Shown here: in pieces, positions 42,425 through 50,989 of the stretch
Layout of the letters: each line of letters begins with the position of its first letter
Position numbering within the stretch: position 1 is the stretch's first letter
Source: Peribacillus kribbensis DSM 17871
Lineage (GTDB): Bacteria; Bacillota; Bacilli; Bacillales; DSM-1321
Assembly (NCBI RefSeq): GCF_000430765.1
Contig: NZ_AUMQ01000016.1
Location: 248,001 to 312,000 of the forward strand
DNA: 64,000 bases
Direction of reading: 5' to 3'
Made by a program: the position numbers and the translations under genes
The notes under the pieces: model-generated
Told to the model about the DNA's origin: nothing
What the model saw: the letters and a program-made list of their open reading frames with translations, nothing else
Databases searched by the model: none

Positions 42425-43789
42425 ATGGCAAACCAACAGAAAATAGTGAGTACCTTAAAGGAGCAGCTTGGCAATAGCAGCGATTTTAAAATACAGGATA
42501 TTGATTCTTTCCGCAAAAAAATTATCCTCGTTTATATAGAAAGTTTAATTGACTACAAAAAGATCAATAAAGACCTCATTGAACCTTTGCTGTTTTGTGA
42601 AAAAGAGGATAAATATTTGGTGCATTTGCTCTCACTCCCCCCTTGCAGACAGCTAAAAACCGGAGACAATTTATTATCACTGCTTATTAAGGGAAATCTC
42701 CTGATCATCACAACGGATTCTATTTTCTCGTATAATGCAAAGAAAGCCTCAAATAACCAGCCGGGAGATTCAAGTGTTGAAATGGCGGTTCTCGGTCCCC
42801 AAAAGGCGTTAAGCGAGAACTTAAGCACGAATATTAATTTAGTAAGAAACCGTTACCCTTCTGAAAATTTAATCATGGAACAGCAGACCGTCGGGACGAT
42901 GTCTCAAACATCCATTGCTCTTATGTATGATAAAAAGCTGGTAGATCATGATGTTTTAAGAGATGTAAAGAAGCGTCTGCCGGAAATTAAGATGGATATG
43001 ATTCAGGCAATCGGCCAGCTTGAGAATGCCATGACCAAGAAAAAACATCATTTGTTTCCGATTATGATGATTACGGAACGGCCGGACCGGATTGCTTTAA
43101 ATCTTTCACAGGGAAAAGTTATTATTCTCATGCATGGAACTCCATTTGGCCTTATTGTCCCTGCTGTTTTTTTCGATTTTATGGCATCGATGGATGATAC
43201 TTCACACACATTTTGGAGCAGCAGGCTGATGATTGCAATTAGATATATTGGTCTTCTCCTTACCCTTGTTCTGCCAGCCTTGTATATAGCTCTTACTTCA
43301 TATAATCCTGAAGTACTCAGGTCTCAGCTGGCGGCTACTATTGCTGGAAGCCGTGCAGGAGTGCCATATCCCTCTTTTTTTGAAGTAACTTTCATGATGC
43401 TGGCTGTAGAGATGCTGGTTGAATCCAGTATGAGGCTGCCGAAAGCGATTGGACCGACTGCAACTACAGTTGGGGGGCTCATACTCGGGCAGGCGGCACA
43501 GCAGGCGCAGCTAGTCAGTTCCATCATGATTATTATTACAGCCTTTGTCGCCATTTCTAATTTTACGATTCCCGTTAATCCGATGAGCTTCTCCATCAGG
43601 GTGGCTCGCTATCCATTAATCCTTCTTGCAAGTTTTTTTGGGATGATGGGAGTGGCAGCAGGACTTATCCTGCTAATATGTTATCTTACAGACAAGAGAA
43701 GCTTCGGCACCCCTTTCTTGAGATTATATTGGGGATCCTCGAGGAGGATCGAGAAAATAAATGAAAAACCGAAGGGGGAGCAGGGGTAA
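42425..43789 (+). CDS. Spore germinant receptor subunit A (GerA/GerKA family)
   Basis: 454 residues, a little short for the family (about 480-500). A soluble N-terminal half with 'GPQKALSENLSTNINLVRNR' (the GPRE.F...NI.LIR.R signature) precedes four or five membrane helices (about 245-430; 'RLPKAIGPTATTVGGLILGQ', 'NFTIPVNPMSFSIRVARYPL'). It forms part of the inner-membrane receptor that responds to germinants. ATG 42425 follows AAAGGTGTGAAG. It is first of three genes in the order A-B-C, as in gerA/gerB operons. Confidence 0.93.
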   Translation: MANQQKIVSTLKEQLGNSSDFKIQDIDSFRKKIILVYIESLIDYKKINKDLIEPLLFCEKEDKYLVHLLSLPPCRQLKTGDNLLSLLIKGNLLIITTDSIFSYNAKKASNNQPGDSSVEMAVLGPQKALSENLSTNINLVRNRYPSENLIMEQQTVGTMSQTSIALMYDKKLVDHDVLRDVKKRLPEIKMDMIQAIGQLENAMTKKKHHLFPIMMITERPDRIALNLSQGKVIILMHGTPFGLIVPAVFFDFMASMDDTSHTFWSSRLMIAIRYIGLLLTLVLPALYIALTSYNPEVLRSQLAATIAGSRAGVPYPSFFEVTFMMLAVEMLVESSMRLPKAIGPTATTVGGLILGQAAQQAQLVSSIMIIITAFVAISNFTIPVNPMSFSIRVARYPLILLASFFGMMGVAAGLILLICYLTDKRSFGTPFLRLYWGSSRRIEKINEKPKGEQG

Positions 43790-44878
43790 TTGGCGCGTTA
43801 TTTTTATATGATTGTTTTTTTGAATATGACTGTGCACATCATTTTTAATGTTCCGCTGATTTTAATTCAAAACCGCTTCAATGGCGCAGTTATCTCAATG
43901 GCTTTAAGTATTGTGATCGGAACCATTTTGTCCTACATGTTTATAAAGGCAATGAGCAAATATCCCTATAACGGCCTGCCGGAAATATTCATGGACTTGC
44001 TGCCTGCGTATATTAGGGTTCCCTTTTTAATTTTTTTATCGTTAATGTGGATTGCTGCTGGGAGTCTGGCTATTGGTTCGTTTGCCTATTTAATTAAGCT
44101 CTATTTAAATCCCGAGATGGATTTGAGAATCATTTTAGGATTTCTTGTTCTTGTGCTCCTATACGGATCTACCCGTGGGACACAATCTATCCTTTATAAA
44201 GTAGAAATTACCATCCTAACAGTTTCACCATTCATTGCTTATATCATCTTTAAGGCGTTAACGAGTAACTATTTTTACCCAGTACATATAAAAAGAGCTC
44301 TTCAATACAGCCTAGAGATGCCTAACTACAGTTCTGTCGCTGCTGCCAGTTACATATTTACCGGATATATTAACCTTGTCATTATGAACAGAAATATTCA
44401 AGCTAAGAGAATACTTAAACACTTCTGGCTTATTCCTGTATTAGGAACATTAATCCTGGCTTTTACGTATTTTATTCCATTTGGATTTTTAGGAATTAAA
44501 TCAATTGGTGATTTTGTACTCCCTTGGATGGTAACGGTGGATACAATAAGAATGGAATATGGTTTTATTGAACGGGCAAGCTTTCTTTTAGTTATGATTT
44601 TTATGCAATTGTCGATTCTATTTGCGATCATTAACTGGAATGTGGGACTGGAGCTTATGAAAAGCGCTCTCGGAATAGAAGATAGAAAAACAGGGAAGCG
44701 GCTTTTTACACTGGTCTTTCTGGGGATTGTGGGATTTCTGACTGTCTATTTTCAGGAAACCCTCAACCAAAGATCTTACTTCGAGGCAGTAAAGATCTGG
44801 TTTAACCTGCGGCTCCCTGTTGAGATTCTTTTAGTATTGGCGCTTTCTTTACTTTCCTTAAGGAGGAAACAAGCATGA
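43790..44878 (+). CDS. Spore germinant receptor subunit B (GerAB/GerKB family)
   Basis: 362 residues with about ten membrane helices, an APC-superfamily transporter-like subunit thought to bind the germinant ('RYFYMIVFLNMTVHIIFNVP', 'NVGLELMKSALGIEDRKTGK'). The TTG start at 43790 directly abuts the subunit A stop, with GGGGGAG 8-14 bases upstream. It overlaps the next gene by 4 bases, so all three are translationally coupled. The germinant is not predictable. Confidence 0.92.
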   Translation: MARYFYMIVFLNMTVHIIFNVPLILIQNRFNGAVISMALSIVIGTILSYMFIKAMSKYPYNGLPEIFMDLLPAYIRVPFLIFLSLMWIAAGSLAIGSFAYLIKLYLNPEMDLRIILGFLVLVLLYGSTRGTQSILYKVEITILTVSPFIAYIIFKALTSNYFYPVHIKRALQYSLEMPNYSSVAAASYIFTGYINLVIMNRNIQAKRILKHFWLIPVLGTLILAFTYFIPFGFLGIKSIGDFVLPWMVTVDTIRMEYGFIERASFLLVMIFMQLSILFAIINWNVGLELMKSALGIEDRKTGKRLFTLVFLGIVGFLTVYFQETLNQRSYFEAVKIWFNLRLPVEILLVLALSLLSLRRKQA

Positions 44879-45975
44879 ACAGGAAAGCAGTACTCGTTTG
44901 TACGTTTGCTGTACTAGCGGGTTTGTTAACAGGCTGCGCATATAAGGACATTGACAAACGTTTTTTTGTAACGTCCATTGGCGTGGATTACTCAAAAAAC
45001 CCACAAAAACCATACCATGTTTCTTTAAAATTAGCGATTCCATCCCCCCAGGTTCAGCCAGGCAAAACTAAGTTTCAGCTTATTACTGAGGACGCAGATT
45101 CCATCGCTGAAGCGGTACGGGTCATGAAATCCAAGGTGGATAAGGATTTTGATTTTGGCCACTGCAGAGTTCTGGTGTTTGGCAGGGAGATTCTCCGAAA
45201 ACACCAGGCTGAGGTTTTGAACTGGTTCATGCGTCGAAGGGATATCCAGGGAATAGCCTATATGGCACTGGGCGATCCAACTGCGGAAAAGGTTATAAAA
45301 GTGAAAGCGAAATCGGAACGGCTGCCCTCAAATGCGATCATTCTGTCCTTTGATGAAACTTCCAATGACTCTCCGTACATCATACCTGAAATACTTAATG
45401 ACTTTTATATGCGGCTTAAAGAAGAAGGAATAGATCCATATCTGCCTGTAATTCAGCCTTTAAAAGATACTTACGCCATCAACAGGGTAGTTTTAGTTAA
45501 AGGCTCCAGATTAAGTAAAGAATTAAACATGGATGAAACAAGGATTTTGAATGAGCTTCTTAACACTGACAGAAGAGGACTGATCGATGTTAAGAAAGAC
45601 GAAAATGAATTTTTTGTAAATGTAGAAAGTTTTAAGACGAAGACAACAGTCGTTATTCCGAGGAATACAAAGCCATATGTCAACGTTCATATTAAGATCG
45701 ATGGATATATCGAATCCTCCGAAAAAAAGCTATCCCATAACTATGAGCTGCTGGAGGATCAAAGGCTGGCATCTGAGGTAATAAGTAATCGAGTAAAGAG
45801 CACTTTGGAAACCATACAAAAAATAGGATCTGACCCCTTAGGCCTTGGCCTAAAGTACCAAGCTAAGCACGGAGTCTCAGAGGACAAAGTTAAAAAATGG
45901 AATAAAATATATCCGCATATTCAATTTAAGGTAAAAACAGACCTTAAGCTTCGAGGAACTGGAATCATGTACTAA
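44875..45975 (+). CDS. Spore germinant receptor subunit C, lipoprotein (GerAC/GerKC family)
   Basis: 366 residues. Signal peptide 'AVLVCTFAVLAGLLTGCAYK' has a lipobox LTGC, so Cys21 would be lipidated (as expected for GerC). Domain features follow: 'FFVTSIGVDYSKNPQKPYHV', 'DFGHCRVLVFGREILRKHQA' and the last domain 'VNVHIKIDGYIESSEKKLSH'. It anchors on the outer face of the inner spore membrane. AAGGAGG precedes the ATG, which overlaps the stop of subunit B. Confidence 0.94.
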   Translation: MNRKAVLVCTFAVLAGLLTGCAYKDIDKRFFVTSIGVDYSKNPQKPYHVSLKLAIPSPQVQPGKTKFQLITEDADSIAEAVRVMKSKVDKDFDFGHCRVLVFGREILRKHQAEVLNWFMRRRDIQGIAYMALGDPTAEKVIKVKAKSERLPSNAIILSFDETSNDSPYIIPEILNDFYMRLKEEGIDPYLPVIQPLKDTYAINRVVLVKGSRLSKELNMDETRILNELLNTDRRGLIDVKKDENEFFVNVESFKTKTTVVIPRNTKPYVNVHIKIDGYIESSEKKLSHNYELLEDQRLASEVISNRVKSTLETIQKIGSDPLGLGLKYQAKHGVSEDKVKKWNKIYPHIQFKVKTDLKLRGTGIMY

Positions 45976-46516
45976 TCACTATTTAGAATTAATACTCAAA
46001 GATATGTGTGAATTTAGCAATGAGAATCTGCCAGACGGAAGGGCCTGTCCAGAATATAGTGGTTCAGTTTCAAAGCCTCATGGCAATTACGATTTGGACT
46101 ATTCTAAATCCCCACCCGCCATGAATCTCAAAATGACAAACTTTGAATAGTTTCAATATTTGTTTTCACATCCAGCTTGTATTACCTTAATAGGTGTTCC
46201 TGGTATTGAAGAAGCATCGTAATATACATATCCTAATATACAATTTCTTTCATATACGCTTTGATTGAAGGGTTTCGCTCAGCTGAATGGATTAATTTTC
46301 CTTACTCTGGAATGTCTCCCCAGATGGTTTCGGCATAAATGATGCTACTAGTGGACAAAATCTCAAATGGTTCCTCACCCAGTTCTAACCGCTGCAAGGC
46401 AAAAAGCTTCTAATCAAAAAGAGAGAATGTTATACTTGTTTGCATAAAATAAAAGGATGTTCGGAGCTAAAGACTCTACTTAGTTACCTCCTCCCTATTG
46501 GAAAGGAGGATAAGAA
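45976..46516. other. Intergenic region with a possible gene relic
   Basis: On the minus strand at about 46240-46370 'SSIIYAETIWGDIPE', a stop, then 'GKLIHSAERNPSIKAYMKEI' looks like a fragment of a coding region. The family is not identified. Nothing else is supported. Confidence 0.25.
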
Positions 46517-47407
46517 GTGATGCCCCTATATCAAAAAAAGCAGTATTCCAACTGTGAAATTCCATTAAGAGGTGATGATTCCATTTTGAAGACCTCAATT
46601 GATATCATAGGCAAGATTTCCTATAAAGTCCGAAGCCTAAAAGAACAATTAGCTCGACAGCGATTTAATGAAGATATAACCATTTATTCAGATGTAAATG
46701 AGGAAAAATTACGGTCCTGGAGAGAGGAACTTATAAGAATCTTTGCCGATTCGATTTCCGAAAGTATAGAAGAAACATATACCCATTTGACAGAGTGGGG
46801 GAACAAAAGTGTACATCTTTTAGTTGATTTAACTTTACCTTTGGACCTGGCGATTGACGAGGTTCGGTTTTATCGTAATACCATTGGTGAAATTATTAAA
46901 AATGAATCCATAAAGAACAAATTATCACTAGAAGAATTTTATGTAATAATTTCTCGTTTTGATTCTGTTGTTGACCGGGCTGTGCATTGGCTTAGCTTAT
47001 CCTATACGAAAACATATATAGCCCGTATTCAGGCTGCTGAAATTACTGCTTTAGAACTTTCCATTCCAATGGTAAGAATTACAGAAGAGATTGGTGTCCT
47101 TCCTATTGTTGGTGATTTAGATACAAATAGAGCACAAGATCTAATGGAGAAAGCTCTTAATTACGGAACAGATTTAGGGTTAAACTGCGTGATCATTGAT
47201 TTATCAGGTGTGCCTATTATTGATACTATGGTTGCAAACCACCTTTTCAAGGTAGTAGACGCACTTAAATTAATTGGGGTTAAAGTGGCTCTAACTGGAA
47301 TACGTCCAGAAATTGCCCAAACGATGGTCAATTTAGGAATAAAGCTAGATGGAGTTATCTCGTTCTCCAGTCTCCATATTGCCATTAAAACTATTCAAGC
47401 TGTTTAA
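46517..47407 (+). CDS. RsbR-family stressosome protein
   Basis: 296 residues: an RsbR N-terminal helical domain (about 40-165) and a STAS domain (about 175-293) with 'GVLPIVGDLDTNRAQDLMEK', 'VPIIDTMVANHLFKVVDALK' and 'VALTGIRPEIAQTMVNLGIK'. Both RsbRA phospho-sites are kept as Thr (in 'GDLDTNRA' and 'IIDTMVA'), unlike the other three RsbR-like proteins here. It should act as a true RsbT substrate in the stressosome that controls sigma-B. Start ATG 46517 (or GTG 46514) after AAAGGAGG. No rsbS/rsbT genes are in the window. Confidence 0.92.
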   Translation: MMPLYQKKQYSNCEIPLRGDDSILKTSIDIIGKISYKVRSLKEQLARQRFNEDITIYSDVNEEKLRSWREELIRIFADSISESIEETYTHLTEWGNKSVHLLVDLTLPLDLAIDEVRFYRNTIGEIIKNESIKNKLSLEEFYVIISRFDSVVDRAVHWLSLSYTKTYIARIQAAEITALELSIPMVRITEEIGVLPIVGDLDTNRAQDLMEKALNYGTDLGLNCVIIDLSGVPIIDTMVANHLFKVVDALKLIGVKVALTGIRPEIAQTMVNLGIKLDGVISFSSLHIAIKTIQAV

Positions 47408-48085
47408 TCTCTAAACTGACCTACGTATGGTCTTTATACCATTATTACTGTTTATCAGCCATCCATCCTTAAAGGAACTACTTCTAGTTCATTCGATCAC
47501 CTGCTCCGTTAACTCAACAAGCACTTTTACTTAAAAGTATGCTGATTCTTATTGGGCTAACATACCTTGATTTTTGTATATAACGAACCCAGTGGAGATT
47601 GTGTCCACTGGGTTTTTAATTTATTTAGGCTGTTTCATAAAAATTGTTCTATATCATAGGGATAAAAAAACTCGCAATAAAAATTTGCGATTTTTTTACA
47701 TAAAGGATTTGCTTTGCTTTTTCTACTAAAGTACCCGCTAGTAAAAAAACTTTGATGGGTACGCTATCAATGAGCAGTATACTCGTACTATTGGGCAAAT
47801 CAATTTAAATTTGGAAGTAGGTCTTGAAGCGGGATCTTTATATAGTTTGACAGACCGCCATCTTCAGTCCATTCTCACCAGCCTAAGGGCTCCAACCATC
47901 AAAACAATAATAATGAGTGATTGAAGAAAGCACATCAACTTGCAAATAACCTTGAAATATTAATATGGCCTGGCACAAAAACTCACAGCTGTTAAATAAA
48001 ATATCAAACGCCCTGACTCAGTTACCTTTCATCTGAGTTCAGGGCGTTTGATATTATGAAAATATTAACTCAACCTTTTTACATT
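47408..48085. other. Intergenic region with three hairpins and a repeat
   Basis: It holds a diverged hairpin repeat ('CACCTGCTCCGTTAACTCAA', about 47500-47519). A terminator AACCCAGTGGA/TCCACTGGGTT (47586-47617) and a second small U-tailed hairpin TCGCAA/TTGCGA (47672-47697) follow. The long hairpin 48001-48055 is almost perfect. No gene is supported between them. Confidence 0.5.
48001..48055. terminator. Long near-perfect hairpin
   Basis: 'ATATCAAACGCCCTGACTCA' pairs with 'TGAGTTCAGGGCGTTTGATA', about 20 pairs with one bulge. It probably terminates from either side. Confidence 0.6.
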
Positions 48086-48289
48086 TCAATCAGTTGAAAA
48101 GCCTTCCAATCCCCAGCCATTTTCAAATGTGTAAAGCCTGGAACTGTGGTCTATCCGCCTTTGTTCCAGTAAATTTTTCAGAGAAAATCTTATTGCATCC
48201 TTATTGGGACCTAAAGGAGTTTTGTTTGCTTCGCTGATGCTCGCAGCATGTGAAAAAGTAGGCTTGAAGAGAAAGAGAGTCATAGGCAA
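48086..48289 (-). CDS. Possible 67-aa frame before a hairpin
   Basis: 'MTLFLFKPTFSHAASISEAN' has the look of a decayed signal peptide, then 'IRFSLKNLLEQRRIDHSSRL'. There is no ribosome site worth naming. The stop lies 30 bases before the long hairpin at 48001-48055. It may be a remnant of a secreted protein. Confidence 0.25.
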   Translation of the reverse strand: MPMTLFLFKPTFSHAASISEANKTPLGPNKDAIRFSLKNLLEQRRIDHSSRLYTFENGWGLEGFSTD

Positions 48290-48315
48290 GATTGCTAGGT
48301 ATATACAAGAACATT

Positions 48316-48343
48316 TTTACAATATTTTAATAAACACTTAACA
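48316..48343 (+). promoter_or_regulatory. Pho-box-like array upstream of the 5'-nucleotidase
   Basis: TTTACA (48316), TTAATA (48327) and TTAACA (48338) lie at exact 11-base steps. PhoP of B. subtilis binds TT(A/C/T)ACA hexamers with 11-base period. About 70 bases separate the array from the ATG. Confidence 0.55.
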
Positions 48344-48414
48344 CTATGCTCTTCTTTCATCTGATAAGCTAGATTAGTATTTTTAGAACGAATAAAGAAA
48401 GGTGACTAACGAAA

Positions 48415-50061
48415 ATGAGAAAGAAAAGCTATGTAAAAAAAGTATTACAAACCTCTCTTGCAATAACATTGCTTTCTGCACCATTCGTTTCCTCGCAGGT
48501 ATCAGCTAAAGAAAACTCAACCCAAAAAACTCCTGTAAAGGTTCAATTGCTTGGTGTAAATGACCTGCACGGACAAATTGATACTGACACAAAACTAAAG
48601 GGTTCAAATGGTGAGACACTGCTTGCAGGGAGTATGGAATATACAGCCGCAGCAATAAAACAGCGTGAAGCAGCCAATCCAAATACCCTTCTTGTTCATG
48701 CAGGCGACATGATTGGCGGAAGCCCTCTGGTTTCAGCAGCATTTCAGGATGAGCCTACAGTAGAAATAATGGAATCTATGGGTTTTGATGTAGGTACGAT
48801 TGGTAACCATGAATTTGACGAAGGCATTAATGAATTGCATCGTATGATTTATGGAGGAGATCATCCTAAAGGGACACCTGGTTATGATGGCATGAATTTT
48901 CCAATAATAGCGGCAAATGCCTTTGATACATCGACCGGTGAATTGATCACAAAACCGTACACAGTTAAAAAGGTCGGCGGCGTGAAGGTTGGTTTTATCG
49001 GCGTTGTAACCCAAGAGACCCCGAGCATGATTATAAGCAAAGGGAATGAAACACTTAAAATAACAGATGAAGCTGCTGCAATTAATAAATATGCGGCTAA
49101 ATTAAAGAAAAAAGGCGTAAAAACTATTGTGGTTCTCGCTCATAATCCGACTACACAAACAGGCAGTAATGATGCTTTTGATGCTTCGAAAATTGCAGAG
49201 AACATAGATGATGAGGTAGATGTAATATTTGCTGCTCACAACCATGTGGGTGTAAATAAAGTAGTGGATAACAAGTTAATTGTTCAAGCATATTCCTACG
49301 GATCCGCATTTTCTGATGTAGATCTTGAACTAGATCCTATCTCAGGAGATGTAGTGAACAAAAAAGCAGAAATCGTCACAGTTTACCAGAAGGATTACCA
49401 GCCAGATCCAGCTGTATCTGGAATCATAAAAAAGTACTCGGATAAGGTGGAGCCGATTAAAGCAGCGGTTGTTGGCCATTCATTAAATACTCTTACTACA
49501 ACAAAGGCAGCTGTTGGTGAAAATCGTGATCTGCCGCTTGGGAACTTAATCGCGGACGGAATGAAAGCGAGTATGAATGCGGATTTCGCATTAATGAACG
49601 GCGGCGGTGTAAGAGCTCCTCTAGATGCGGGAGAAGTGACTTTTGGCGATTTATTCTCCATTCAGCCATTTGGCAATGTTTTAAATAAAGTCACACTGAC
49701 CGGTGCAGATTTAGAAACTGTATTGAACAACCAGCTATCACCTTCTGGTTATGATTTCCATGTGGCTGGATTCGACTATACTTATACAGTTGATACCCAG
49801 ACAAATACCGCAAAGGTTGTGGATATTACCCTTCCTGACGGAAGCAAGATTGATAAAAATAAAGAATATACTGTAGTTGTAAACAACTATATGTATGGTA
49901 ACTCCAAGTATGGTATTGCAGCACTTTCACATGGAATGGAAGTTGGATCAGAAGATATTGAGGCAACTGAAAATTATGTGAAAACATTGCCGAACCCGTT
50001 TGAATATAAACAAGAAGGACGTATTAAGGAAGCAGCAACAGTTGCTGCAGCCCTTCAATAG
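48415..50061 (+). CDS. Secreted 5'-nucleotidase/2',3'-cyclic phosphodiesterase-type enzyme
   Basis: 548 residues. Signal peptide 'LQTSLAITLLSAPFVSSQVS' is followed by the metallophosphatase domain: 'GVNDLHGQID' (DxH), 'HAGDMIGGSP' (GD), 'TIGNHEFDEG' (GNHE), 'AHNPT' and 'AAHNHVG' (GHxH-like). The C-terminal substrate domain begins about residue 350 ('LPLGNLIADGMKASMNADFA', 'MNGGGVRAPLDAGEVTFGDL'). It releases phosphate from external nucleotides. No LPxTG or anchor is seen, so it is probably released. The Pho-box-like array suggests induction by phosphate starvation. AAAGGTGA before the ATG. Confidence 0.93.
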   Translation: MRKKSYVKKVLQTSLAITLLSAPFVSSQVSAKENSTQKTPVKVQLLGVNDLHGQIDTDTKLKGSNGETLLAGSMEYTAAAIKQREAANPNTLLVHAGDMIGGSPLVSAAFQDEPTVEIMESMGFDVGTIGNHEFDEGINELHRMIYGGDHPKGTPGYDGMNFPIIAANAFDTSTGELITKPYTVKKVGGVKVGFIGVVTQETPSMIISKGNETLKITDEAAAINKYAAKLKKKGVKTIVVLAHNPTTQTGSNDAFDASKIAENIDDEVDVIFAAHNHVGVNKVVDNKLIVQAYSYGSAFSDVDLELDPISGDVVNKKAEIVTVYQKDYQPDPAVSGIIKKYSDKVEPIKAAVVGHSLNTLTTTKAAVGENRDLPLGNLIADGMKASMNADFALMNGGGVRAPLDAGEVTFGDLFSIQPFGNVLNKVTLTGADLETVLNNQLSPSGYDFHVAGFDYTYTVDTQTNTAKVVDITLPDGSKIDKNKEYTVVVNNYMYGNSKYGIAALSHGMEVGSEDIEATENYVKTLPNPFEYKQEGRIKEAATVAAALQ

Positions 50062-50097
50062 GTTCGTAAAATCATAGGAAGTTTTGATTACTAACCG

Positions 50098-50131
50098 GCC
50101 TTTATCATTATTTGATAAAGGTCTTTTTTAT
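50098..50131 (+). terminator. Terminator after the 5'-nucleotidase
   Basis: CCTTTATCA/TGATAAAGG stem followed by TCTTTTTTA. Confidence 0.85.
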
Positions 50132-50237
50132 TTTTGAGGTAAAAATTGATTCATTTTTTAAGAGGATTTTACAAAACTAATATACTCCAAAAATCTTTTA
50201 GCACTAAAATAAACTTGATAGGGGGTGAGAAATAAAT

Positions 50238-50357
50238 ATGAAGAGATATTACTGTACAAATTGTTTAAACTTATCAAAGATAAATGTAAAATGTAAAGTC
50301 TGCGGCAATAAAAGTATGAAAAAAATAGAAGTCAATATTCAAAAGCAAAGTGCTTAG
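50238..50357 (+). CDS. Zinc-ribbon mini-protein (39 aa)
   Basis: ATG 50238 has GGGGGTGAG upstream. The peptide carries two CxxC knuckles ('YYCTNCLNLSKINVKCKVCG') 13 residues apart and a basic end 'KSMKKIEVNIQKQSA', a rubredoxin-like single zinc ribbon. The last codons form the left arm of its terminator. I do not know a specific family. A role in nucleic-acid or protein contact is possible. Confidence 0.65.
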   Translation: MKRYYCTNCLNLSKINVKCKVCGNKSMKKIEVNIQKQSA

Positions 50358-50376
50358 AATATTGACTTTTTTTTAT
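50329..50376 (+). terminator. Terminator overlapping the zinc-ribbon gene
   Basis: AAGTCAATATTC/GAATATTGACTT, a perfect 12-bp stem followed by TTTTTT. Confidence 0.9.
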
Positions 50377-50553
50377 TTCAACAATGCTCAGATCCTTTCA
50401 CCTTCTATTTTGGCAAAAGGAGAATATTTCCTTCTTTGACAATGAAAAAGCACCCAAATATGGATGCGTTTGTTCAATCTTGTTTTCTATACTTATTCAG
50501 TTTTGCCTGGCATTTCGTAGGTAAACCTGAGAAACATTTCGGTGAACTCTAAT

Positions 50554-50752
50554 AGTTTAATTATGTTGCAGGTGCCACAATTTCAGCTTATGGCTGGGAT
50601 TATTGGGGAAGATTTTATATATTTGTAAAAGAATGGACTGAAGTCAATTTAATTGATTCAATTGGCTGGATTGACGCCCTTATTGGTACAGGTGTCTTCT
50701 TAGTCGTTCTCTATCTATGTGTTATATGGAGATATATTTTTATATTAAAGTA
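50554..50752 (+). pseudogene. Possible membrane-protein remnant
   Basis: An open frame without a standard start reads 'AGATISAYGWDYWGRFYIFV', 'IDSIGWIDALIGTGVFLVVL' and 'YLCVIWRYIFILK', an amphipathic part and one hydrophobic helix. Either it starts at a non-standard codon or it is the C-terminus of a lost gene. The family is not recognised. A terminator-like AAAGAGACTGAACAT/ATGTTCAGTCTCTTT follows at about 50850-50894. Confidence 0.3.
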
Positions 50753-50989
50753 AGTAAATAGTTTGTGTTTAATAACGAGTTGTGGTTAATAACAAGGACC
50801 TTGATTATAATAACTTATCAACAATATTATTTAACAAAGCCTATAACCAAAAGAGACTGAACATATTTGATATATATTATGTTCAGTCTCTTTATTTACA
50901 TACATTTTAAGGTCCTTGCCTTACCCTAGATAAATAAGGGTTAGCTGCCTTTCTTTAAAATGCGTTTTAGTGCTCTTTTTATTATTGAT

